DNA from: an uncultured Bacteroidales bacterium
Lineage (GTDB): Bacteria; Bacteroidota; Bacteroidia; Bacteroidales; P3
Reading direction: 5' to 3'
Assembly (NCBI GenBank): GCA_944321885.1
Contig: CALUNB010000010.1
Location: forward strand, 1-57,069
DNA: 57,069 nt
Made by a program: the position numbers and the translations under genes. The notes beneath the pieces were generated by a model. That model made no database searches, was not told the DNA's origin, and was given only the letters and a program-made list of their open reading frames with translations. This document shows, piece by piece, positions 9,028-16,297 of this stretch (position 1 is its first letter; each line of letters opens with the position of its first letter).

Positions 9028-10290
9028 CTAGAACGAGCTGAGTTCCTCGAAATATTCGATGGCGGCCCGGTCGGTCAGCAGGGAAATGAAGTCGATGACG
9101 GAACGGTTGAAATCGCTTTTCTGGGCCAAATCGTAAATGCGTTTGTGTTGGGAGCCGATATGTTGTAGCCCGAAGAGGCCGGAACTTGTGGTTTCCGGGG
9201 TTTCCAGGGCCCGGAGCGAAATCCATTCCAAAAAGGCTTTCCCCAATTTGGGATAAAGCGGGAGGAAATCCCTTTGCATGGTTTCGAGGACTTTTGCACC
9301 TTGGAAATTCTGCGCCAAGGCCTCGTACAAGGTCTCGATGACCAGGCGGGCGTACTTCTCGTAGTTCTTGAGCCGGGGATGCTTGTAGATATGGGTGTAG
9401 TTGAACTTCATCAGGAGCTTCATCAGCTCGTAAATCCCGGGAGAGAAACATAAACCGGTCTCTGGCGAGCTGTGGCGGCAAAGGTCGGTGATGAAGACGT
9501 GGATGAAGTTGGTGTTGTTGGCCGCTTCGATGTGCGGGAAAGCTTTCAGGATTTGTTCCAGCTCGGCGGATTGTTCCTGGCTGAGGATGCCGAGGCGCTG
9601 GGCATCTTCCAAATCCCGGCCCAGGTAGGCGATTTTGTCGGCAATCTTCATCACGCAGCCCTCCCAAGTATAAGGCTCGAAACGCCGGTGCTTGGTAAAA
9701 TCATTTAAATCAATGGCGTCCTCGCGGGGACGGAGCAAGGCTTGGTTCACCTCCCCGCAATGGGCGATGATTCCGTCGCGCACGGCATAGGTCAGGTTCA
9801 AATTCTTGAAATGACCCTGTGTATCTTGCAGGAGCTCGATGCTATCGACTACGTGCAGGGAATTCTTCTCGTGCCAGAACTCTCCCAGCCCCTGTTTTTG
9901 GCAGATTTCGTCCAGGAAGACTTCTCCCGAATGTCCGAAAGGAGCGTGGCCCAAGTCGTGTCCCATGGCGATGGCATAGGTCAGTTCGGAATTCAATCCG
10001 AGGAAACGGGCAATGGTGCTGCTGACCGATATGACGTGGTTCACATGTTCGATCCGGGTGCAGATGCGGTCATCGTTGGTATGGAAAAAGACCTGCGTCT
10101 TGGATTTGAGACGGGAGTAGGCCAAGGAGTGGAGTATGCGGCCGTTGTCGCGGTCGAATTCGCTGCGGATTTCATCGGGTTTGAGCGGGGAAGCCTGTCG
10201 GCGGCTGATGGCCTGTTCCCAATGCGGATGCCCGGGCCGCATGGCCTCTCGGGCGAAAGCGTTCCGGTGTTGTTGGATATCGTTTTTCAA
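9028..10290 (-). CDS. dgt: dGTP triphosphohydrolase-like HD-domain protein
   Basis: 420 residues. It should cleave dGTP to deoxyguanosine and triphosphate, helping set dNTP pools in the cytoplasm. The N-terminal part carries FDRDNGRILHSLAYSRLKSK, typical of the dGTPase family, followed by RIEHVNHV. The metal-binding HD signature GHDLGHAPFGHSGE lies at about residues 110-125, with later helices continuing the HD fold. All metal ligands look intact. The ATG at 10290 gives a natural start. The leader is occupied almost at once by an inverted-repeat element (10306-10507). It could act on other dNTPs, because substrate range varies between subgroups of this family. Confidence 0.92.
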   Translation of the reverse strand: MKNDIQQHRNAFAREAMRPGHPHWEQAISRRQASPLKPDEIRSEFDRDNGRILHSLAYSRLKSKTQVFFHTNDDRICTRIEHVNHVISVSSTIARFLGLNSELTYAIAMGHDLGHAPFGHSGEVFLDEICQKQGLGEFWHEKNSLHVVDSIELLQDTQGHFKNLNLTYAVRDGIIAHCGEVNQALLRPREDAIDLNDFTKHRRFEPYTWEGCVMKIADKIAYLGRDLEDAQRLGILSQEQSAELEQILKAFPHIEAANNTNFIHVFITDLCRHSSPETGLCFSPGIYELMKLLMKFNYTHIYKHPRLKNYEKYARLVIETLYEALAQNFQGAKVLETMQRDFLPLYPKLGKAFLEWISLRALETPETTSSGLFGLQHIGSQHKRIYDLAQKSDFNRSVIDFISLLTDRAAIEYFEELSSF

Positions 10291-10305
10291 GGTCGGGTAT
10301 TTTTA

Positions 10306-10507
10306 AGAAGCTGTTTTAAATGGATTTGTTTTGGTCATCGGGAGGGGATTTCGAGGAATTGGGTCTTCCCGAAGATAGGCTGCGCCTCGGCAAAAACGGG
10401 CATCGCTCAAAAGCCCCCAAATAGCCCCCGAGGGGCAAACCAAATCCTGAAACCGGTCCTGAAAATACATTCTTTTCAGGATGGCAAGAAATTTTAAAAC
10501 AGCTTCT
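10306..10507. repeat. Family-B element with 15-bp perfect inverted ends
   Basis: AGAAGCTGTTTTAAA at 10306-10320 is the exact reverse complement of 10493-10507, bounding a 202-bp non-coding stretch. Next to the right arm, the reverse strand reads ATTTCTTGCCATCCTGAAAA. A near copy of that end occurs alone at 45857-45894. The interior holds a GGCTGCGCCTCGGC block shared with family A. It starts 15 bp before the dgt start codon, so it must form part of the dgt leader or promoter. No transposase gene is present. Confidence 0.8.
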
Positions 10508-10551
10508 CGATCCTTCATTTTCTGGATAACAAGGAATCGAAGGGTTGCTTG

Positions 10552-10890
10552 TCAGCCTCCGGCGCGTTTGAAGCGGTAACCTTCTTTCTCAAGGAATTCG
10601 CAGGCCTTGTCACGCACATCGCCTTGCAGGAGGATTTCTCCTTCTTTGGCCGAACCTCCGATACCGCAACGGGTCTTGAGCTTTTTGCACAAGGCTTCCA
10701 AGTCGGCGGTTGTTCCTACAAACCCCCTTACAATGGTTACGGTCTTGCCGCCCCGGCCCTTGGAGTCTCGCAGGACCCGTAAATCCTGTTTCCCGGGCTC
10801 CAAGGTTTCGGGTTCCTGTTCTTCTTCGTACCGGTATTGGAAATCCGGATTGGTGGAATAAACCACGCCGACGGGTCTTTTTTTGTTCAT
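10552..10890 (-). CDS. SUI1/YciH-family translation factor
   Basis: 112 residues, normal for bacterial eIF1-like (YciH) proteins. The C-terminal SUI1 domain (about residues 35-112) shows SKGRGGKTVTIVRGF, the LCKKLKTRCGIGGSAKEGEI core and the closing DVRDKACEFLEKEGYRFKRAGG, all characteristic of the family. In eukaryotes eIF1 controls start-codon choice. In bacteria the role is a predicted influence on initiation fidelity. I chose the ATG at 10890 (MNKKRPVG); a TTG two codons upstream is possible. A consensus promoter lies 50 bp upstream. It is monocistronic, and dgt lies downstream beyond the family-B element. Confidence 0.93.
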   Translation of the reverse strand: MNKKRPVGVVYSTNPDFQYRYEEEQEPETLEPGKQDLRVLRDSKGRGGKTVTIVRGFVGTTADLEALCKKLKTRCGIGGSAKEGEILLQGDVRDKACEFLEKEGYRFKRAGG

Positions 10891-10939
10891 GGTCAAAGTT
10901 CTGTAATGCCGGAAGCTGGAATCGCCGCTTTCCCGGCTT

Positions 10940-10971
10940 CAAAAATACGAAAAGTCGGGCGCGGGGCCAAA
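10940..10971 (-). promoter_or_regulatory. Bacteroidota promoter for the SUI1 gene
   Basis: On the minus strand TTTG (10968-10971), a 20-nt spacer and TATTTTTG (10940-10947) match the TTTG/TAnnTTTG pattern exactly. Transcription would start near 10933, giving a leader of about 40 nt. Confidence 0.8.
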
Positions 10972-10973
10972 CG

Positions 10974-11000
10974 GTCTCCCGGAACGAGGTTCCGGGAGAC
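10974..11000. other. Perfect 12-bp hairpin upstream of the SUI1 promoter
   Basis: GTCTCCCGGAAC and its exact reverse complement are separated by GAG. The hairpin sits immediately upstream of the -33 box. No T-run follows on either strand, so it is not a classical terminator. It may be an operator or a REP-like palindrome. The rest of 10891-11163 holds only a possible TAATTTTG -7 box at 11068 for the plus-strand regulator. Confidence 0.7.
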
Positions 11001-11163
11001 GGATTTGCCGTAATCCTGTCTTTTATGGTAGGGAAGCCCGCCTTCGGAATCGTTTTCGGGAATTTCTTAATTTTGCGGCGTGGCCTCCGGGATTTCCGAG
11101 CTTTCTTGCTTGGGTGACAGGGGATTTGAATCATAAAAGTGGAAGATTACTGTTAAGGGTACG

Positions 11164-12978
11164 ATGCTTTTTTTCCTTTTTCTTATTGGTCGGCTGTTGC
11201 CGATGTCTTTCCCGGAGGATGCAGGGAGAGTTCCTGATAGTTTGTTGACCGAAGACCATGTGTATGAATTGATGTTCAAGGACCTGGATTCCGCCCGTTT
11301 TTTGCTCGAAGAAATGAGGAAGAGGGAATTGTTTCCGGCTTACGAGTTGGACATGTATGAGGGTGATTTGCTTTACAACAACGGGCGTTGTTCGGAAGCT
11401 TTGCCTTATTATCAAGCAACGATGGAAGCGGATTGTGTCCGTCTGGTCCCTTCCCGGTACATGGATATCCTGCACCGTTTGGTTTCCTGTTACGATTGTT
11501 TGAGTGATGAAAAAGAAGCCTTGGAACATGTGGAATTGCTGTTGTCCGAAGCCCGGAAATGCGGGGACAAGGCCATGGAATCCGTGGCCTTGTTCAATTT
11601 AGGGAAAATGGCATATTACGAGGAAGACAAAAAGAAAGGATATGGCTTGATGCTGGACGCAGTCCGGATCATGGAAGAATCCCGATACCTGTACAAATAC
11701 GATAATCTTCGTTATAACTATAACACCTTGCTGGTCCTGCAACAAAAGGACGGTTTGTGGGATGAAGCCTTGGAAACTTTGGGTCGCCTGGAAAAAGTCG
11801 TTACGGCCGGCATGGGCGGGGAACCGGATATAGATGGTTTGGCGGAAAAGGAACTGAAGACCTTGTATGCACAGGAAGCCATTGTCTATTGGAACAAGGG
11901 TATGCCAGAGGAAGCCCGTCGTTCCTATGAGAAATGGAAAAACACCGCGGTGGATTACACCCGGGACGATTACTTGATAGCTCCCTATTTGTACAAAACC
12001 GGCCAATACGAGGAGAACCTCCGGATTTACAAGGAAAGGGAGGCCGCCTTGCGTGCCGGAGGGGATACGGTTTCCTATCATATGCGGGGTGTCAAGCGGG
12101 CTTTGGCTGTCACCAGCATGGCTACGGGGGATTTTTATGAGGCTGCGCTTTATTTTGAACAATTGGCCATCCTGAACGATAGCTTGAAGGTCCAGGAACA
12201 ACGTCACTCGGCTTTGGAATTGGCTACTTTGTACGAAACGCACAAGTACGAGCTGGAAGCCGAAGCTGCGGAGAACAAGGCCAGGTTGCATGCCTATGCT
12301 TTTTACATGGCTTTGGCAACTTTATTCCTCTTGTTGGTCTTTCTCTTTGTACAGTCCGGCTATATGCGGAAGATTTCCCGCAAGAACCGGAAATTGTCTG
12401 TTTTCATCCAGGAATTACAAGAGTACAAGGAAGAACTGGCCCGGGTTCAAGAACGGCTGGAGAGGGAACATCAAGAAAAGGAATCCGGCAACAGCCTTGC
12501 TTGCCCTTCCGGAGTTCCAGGGGGAGAGGACGAGGGCTTGGATTGCAGGCAGGGTACCGGCTCCGCGAAACCTCAAGACGGAGAGGAGGGCTTGCGGGAC
12601 ACCAGACTGTTTGAAGAAATGGACAGGAGGGTGGAAGGACAGAAGCTTTATTTGAATCCCGATTTTTCAAGGGCCGACCTCATGAAATTGATTCATGTGG
12701 ATAAAAATCGTTTGGCCAAGATGATGCGTCAGCAATCCATTCCGAACGTGGTGGCTTATATCAACGAAAAGCGTTTGGAACATGCCGTCCGTCTGATGCG
12801 ACAGTATCCAGCCTGGAAATTGAGTGTCATAGCCGAAGGTTGCGGGATTCCCAATGTGTCCACTTTCAACCGTCTTTTCAAACAAGCTTATGGAATGACA
12901 CCTTCGGAATTCAAGAAAAGCATGATGGAAGAAAGATCGGTGAAGGACGGGAAGGAAACGGGTTTGACGAGCCGGTAA
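11164..12978 (+). CDS. TPR/transmembrane AraC-type regulator
   Basis: 604 residues. A short hydrophobic N-terminus (probably a signal peptide or anchor) is followed by helical TPR-like repeats at about 30-370 (YNNGRCSEALPYYQA, ALFNLGKMAYYEEDKKKG, ATGDFYEAALYFEQLAILN). One transmembrane helix lies at about 377-398. Next are a charged coiled coil and a low-complexity linker (about 405-470). The C-terminal HTH_18/AraC DNA-binding domain is at about 500-590 (NPDFSRADLMKLIHVDKNRLAKM, VIAEGCGIPNVSTFNRLFKQAYGMTPSEF). This architecture is widespread in Bacteroidota and places a periplasmic TPR sensor and a cytoplasmic DNA-binding domain in one protein. It is directly upstream of the surface-protein locus on the same strand. 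I infer it is the local regulator. Confidence 0.9.
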   Translation: MLFFLFLIGRLLPMSFPEDAGRVPDSLLTEDHVYELMFKDLDSARFLLEEMRKRELFPAYELDMYEGDLLYNNGRCSEALPYYQATMEADCVRLVPSRYMDILHRLVSCYDCLSDEKEALEHVELLLSEARKCGDKAMESVALFNLGKMAYYEEDKKKGYGLMLDAVRIMEESRYLYKYDNLRYNYNTLLVLQQKDGLWDEALETLGRLEKVVTAGMGGEPDIDGLAEKELKTLYAQEAIVYWNKGMPEEARRSYEKWKNTAVDYTRDDYLIAPYLYKTGQYEENLRIYKEREAALRAGGDTVSYHMRGVKRALAVTSMATGDFYEAALYFEQLAILNDSLKVQEQRHSALELATLYETHKYELEAEAAENKARLHAYAFYMALATLFLLLVFLFVQSGYMRKISRKNRKLSVFIQELQEYKEELARVQERLEREHQEKESGNSLACPSGVPGGEDEGLDCRQGTGSAKPQDGEEGLRDTRLFEEMDRRVEGQKLYLNPDFSRADLMKLIHVDKNRLAKMMRQQSIPNVVAYINEKRLEHAVRLMRQYPAWKLSVIAEGCGIPNVSTFNRLFKQAYGMTPSEFKKSMMEERSVKDGKETGLTSR

Positions 12979-13037
12979 TTTTGCGGGTGGGGCTTTTCGT
13001 CGGCCGGAAGAGGCGGAAAAGGTGTTTTCCGTGTTGC

Positions 13038-13072
13038 TTTTGGACGAAATAACTATCTTTTTGGACAAAGTG
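13038..13072 (+). promoter_or_regulatory. Candidate AraC-type operator: 21-bp-spaced direct repeat
   Basis: TTTTGGACGAAAT (13038) and TTTTGGACAAAGT (13059) are direct repeats exactly 21 bp apart, two helical turns, on the same face of the DNA. A diverged third copy, TTTTTGACAAAATG, lies at 13159, 100 bp further on. They sit between the AraC-type regulator and the first gene of the surface locus, in a 297-bp region with no other recognisable feature. AraC-family proteins typically bind in-phase direct repeats. The link to this regulator is inference. Confidence 0.5.
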
Positions 13073-13275
13073 AGAAGTTTTTCGGATTAAATTCCGAAAC
13101 CGGGTCCGGATGGGTTGTGAGGCCGTTCCGGTTTCGTTGTCTGCCAAATCAGCTATTGTTTTTGACAAAATGGAAACTCCATCCGGTCTTGGAACCGGGA
13201 ACCGGTAGATTCCTTTTACGTTCTTTGCAATCGGGAAGTTTCGTATTCCCCGCCTTACAACCAAGAAGCAAGCGC

Positions 13276-13773
13276 ATGCGGAAATTGATTTTTGTTTTGT
13301 TTTACGGGTATGCGGCAAGTGTCTTTGTCGGCGAAGCACAGGAAGCCCCGGTGGCCGGTGGCGGTACGTCCGTTTCCGGTAATGCCGAGATTTCTTTTTC
13401 CATAGGCCAAGCCGTTGCCTTGTATGCCTATGATGGAATTTCTTCCCTTCAAGCCGGAGTCCAGCAGGTTTATGACTTTGTCCCTTCAGGAAATACGTTT
13501 CTATCCTCGGCAGGGACCGGATTCGAGGCCGTGGTTTATCCGAATCCGGTATCGGACCATGTCAACGTTTGTTGCCCTTCGGCTTCCCATTCCAGCCCTT
13601 GTGTGCTGAATATCCTCGACAACCGGGGAAAGCGGGTGGGGGAGCATATCCTCCAACAAGCGGAAACGCGTTTGGACCTGTCGGATTTTCCTTCGGGCTT
13701 GTACATGTTTGTCTTTTTAACGGAAAAGGGACAAGTTCGGGCCTTCCGGAAGGTCGTCAAAGCAGGATGTTGA
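13276..13773 (+). CDS. Small T9SS type-A sorting-domain protein
   Basis: 165 residues. The ATG at 13276 starts a signal peptide (MRKLIFVLFYGYAASVFVGEAQ). Upstream in-frame codons to 13117 would place the signal peptide internally and are rejected. The middle, ISFSIGQAV...LQAGVQQVYDF, resembles the short SIGQ...GVQQPYE module found in many small Bacteroidota secreted proteins. The last ~75 residues form a T9SS sorting domain (VVYPNPVSDHVNV, GLYMFVF, FRKVVK). Almost nothing but secretion and anchoring signals is encoded, so it may be a structural or linker component. It begins the plus-strand locus that continues with the tail-fibre-like gene 106 bp downstream. Confidence 0.85.
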   Translation: MRKLIFVLFYGYAASVFVGEAQEAPVAGGGTSVSGNAEISFSIGQAVALYAYDGISSLQAGVQQVYDFVPSGNTFLSSAGTGFEAVVYPNPVSDHVNVCCPSASHSSPCVLNILDNRGKRVGEHILQQAETRLDLSDFPSGLYMFVFLTEKGQVRAFRKVVKAGC

Positions 13774-13879
13774 GTTCCCGGGCATGAGGGGACTCCGCTT
13801 CGTGATTTTGCGTGTCGTGGGATTTCTTAGGGGAAGAGGAGTTGTCCGGATGATTTGAAACGACAAATATTCAAACAAG

Positions 13880-16270
13880 ATGAGAAGATTCTTACAAGGA
13901 TGGACCTTTTGTCTTTGCCTTCTTTTTTGCTGCATGCCGGTGCGGGCCCAGGTCCCGGACGGTTTCGGTTTCCAGGCGGTCGTGAGGGACAACCAAGGCC
14001 AGCTGGCGTCCAACAAGGTGGTCAATATCCGTATATCCATTCTCCAAGGCAGTGAAAACGGGAACGGGATTTATGCGGAAAACCATTCGGTGCGGGCCAA
14101 CACGCAAGGCTTGGTGTCTTTGACCGTGGGGGAAGGAAGCGGGACTTCCGGCGAGTTCAGCGCCATTGATTGGAGCCGTGGACCCTATTTCCTGAAAGTG
14201 GAAGCCGATGCGGAGGGAGGTATGGATTACCAGTTGGTGGCTACGACCCAATTGATGGCTGTTCCTTATGCGCTGCATGCCCGTTCTTCGGAAACCTTGG
14301 ACGGCACGGTTTCCTTCGGGCAGATTACGGATGTACCCGACACTTTGGGCTTTGGCGGGAGTTGGAACGACTTGACCGACCGACCCGAACTTTTCAGCGG
14401 GCAATGGGAGGATTTGCAGGGGAAGCCGGAAGGTTTGGAGCATGTGTTTAGCGGGCAGTATGCAGACCTGCAGGGTAAACCTTCTTTTCCGGACAGTGTG
14501 GCGAGATACGGTTTCAGCGGACAATGGGAGGATTTGCAAGGTGTGCCGTCTTCTTTCGGAGGTTCGTACTCCGACTTGCAGGACAAGCCTTCTTTCCCGG
14601 ACAGCGTGGCCCGTTATGGGTTCGGTGGCCGCTATGCCGACCTTCGGCAGAAACCCGCGTTCACGCGGGATTCCGTTCCGGTATGGAATACTTTGCTTGA
14701 TTACCGTCTTTTACAGAACCGGCCCGATTTGAGCACGGGCGGGTTCGACGGGGACTACAACAATCTTTTCAATACGCCGGACATTCCGGCCCTTGCGGGG
14801 GAACGTACCCAACGTATGCTCGACACCTTGCATTACAGTAGCCTGGACGGGCTTCCCTCTTTCCGGGACAGCGTGGAGAAGTATGGTTTTTCAGGGCGTT
14901 ACAGCGATTTGAGCGGGAGTCCGGATTTGGCCGCCTTGATTGTTACCGATTACGGGCAATTGCAGAACCGGCCCAATTTGCAGGATACTGTCCTCAAATA
15001 CGCACCCCGCCAAGATTCGGTCAAGGGCGTTTCGAGTTGGAACGATTTGACCGACAAGCCGGTTTTCCGCGATAGCGTGGAGCGTTACGGGTTCAGCGGG
15101 GACTATTCGGACCTGGATGGAAGGCCGCAAGGACAAGCGGAAGGCGATCTTCTTTATTGGAACGCCACAGCATCCTCTTGGGAAGTCTTGTCGATAGGGG
15201 AGGAGGGGCAGATGCTGACCGTTGCCGGCGGGCGCCTGGCCTGGATAGATCCCTCGTTCGTTTCCACGGCGGCCAATACCTACAAGGTAGGTGAAATCTA
15301 CGAGGTGGCCGGGAAGCCGGAGGGTATCGTGGTGGAAGTATCCTCCACGGGCCGTTACGCCTTGATAGCATCCTTGGATGAATACGATGCATCTTACAGC
15401 ACCGTGCAGAGTCTGATTGGCGCTACCAATCGGGAAGACGGGCAGGCTAATACCAACCTTGTCAAATCGATTTCAGGCTGGGAAAGCACTTATCCGGCAT
15501 TTTCCGCTTTGGGAGACGGATGGTATTTGCCTTCGGTTTCGGAAATCCGGATGCTATACGAGACAAGGGTTGCTGCCAACTCCCGCTTGGAAGGAATCAG
15601 CGGGGCGGAACCGGTTTCCGCACCTTTGTATTGGTCTTCCACTGAATTCGATGCTTCTTCCGCCTTGGCTTTCTTGTTTACGGACACTACCATCAAGACC
15701 GGGGACGAGATAGATTCGATGATTTATCTGACTGGAGGACAGGAATTCGAAACTACGAAGGACGGGGTCTTCGCGATAAGGGCTTTCAAACGGCTTTCCT
15801 GGTCGGAAGCCACCAGCAAGCCCGATAACGGAAGGCTTTACCGGGTCGGTGACATTTACGTGGATCCCCGGACCTCGATGCCGGAGGGAGTCGTTTACAA
15901 GGTTACGGATGGGGGATTGCACGGGTATGTGCTCAGCTACCAGGAAACCGATACCACTTACGAAGCCGCCTTGTCCTGGCCCGGGGAAGGATGGCGGTTG
16001 CCTGATGCGGAGGAAATGATGGACATCTTGCAGCAACGCTATGTCATCAACGCTTCCATGGACAACTATCTGCAGAATACCATCGGAAAGGTGAAGTTGG
16101 ACGATGCGCCCTATGCCGAGGGGAACGGCTTGCGTTACATGGCGGAATCCGCCGGGGACGCGGGAGAGGGACTAGCGACCGTCCTGTATTTCGGAGCGGA
16201 CGGGGATTTGCTCCAAAGCGATTTGCCTGCCACGGAGACAGCCAGGGTCAGGAAAATCAAAGCGTTTTAG
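13880..16270 (+). CDS. Tail-fibre-like repeat protein with two DUF1566-type modules
   Basis: 796 residues with a signal peptide ending near VRAQ. Residues about 25-135 form a beta domain (VPDGFGFQAVVRDNQGQL) common at the head of Bacteroidota tail-fibre-like proteins. Residues about 150-415 contain about 13 imperfect units of the form F-SG-Y/W-x-DL-xx-KP, spaced by FxDSVxxYGF. These recall the DLTDKP repeats of phage tail fibres. The C-terminal third has two copies of a module with GDGWYLPSVSEI (about 555) and GEGWRLPDAEEM (about 705), like DUF1566/Lcl domains of adhesins. No T9SS sorting domain is seen at the end, so its anchoring is unclear. The next gene starts 27 bp downstream, which suggests an operon. 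Probable role: a fibrous surface or adhesion component. Confidence 0.83.
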   Translation: MRRFLQGWTFCLCLLFCCMPVRAQVPDGFGFQAVVRDNQGQLASNKVVNIRISILQGSENGNGIYAENHSVRANTQGLVSLTVGEGSGTSGEFSAIDWSRGPYFLKVEADAEGGMDYQLVATTQLMAVPYALHARSSETLDGTVSFGQITDVPDTLGFGGSWNDLTDRPELFSGQWEDLQGKPEGLEHVFSGQYADLQGKPSFPDSVARYGFSGQWEDLQGVPSSFGGSYSDLQDKPSFPDSVARYGFGGRYADLRQKPAFTRDSVPVWNTLLDYRLLQNRPDLSTGGFDGDYNNLFNTPDIPALAGERTQRMLDTLHYSSLDGLPSFRDSVEKYGFSGRYSDLSGSPDLAALIVTDYGQLQNRPNLQDTVLKYAPRQDSVKGVSSWNDLTDKPVFRDSVERYGFSGDYSDLDGRPQGQAEGDLLYWNATASSWEVLSIGEEGQMLTVAGGRLAWIDPSFVSTAANTYKVGEIYEVAGKPEGIVVEVSSTGRYALIASLDEYDASYSTVQSLIGATNREDGQANTNLVKSISGWESTYPAFSALGDGWYLPSVSEIRMLYETRVAANSRLEGISGAEPVSAPLYWSSTEFDASSALAFLFTDTTIKTGDEIDSMIYLTGGQEFETTKDGVFAIRAFKRLSWSEATSKPDNGRLYRVGDIYVDPRTSMPEGVVYKVTDGGLHGYVLSYQETDTTYEAALSWPGEGWRLPDAEEMMDILQQRYVINASMDNYLQNTIGKVKLDDAPYAEGNGLRYMAESAGDAGEGLATVLYFGADGDLLQSDLPATETARVRKIKAF

Positions 16271-16297
16271 CGATTCACAAGGATAAAAAGTAAAAAT

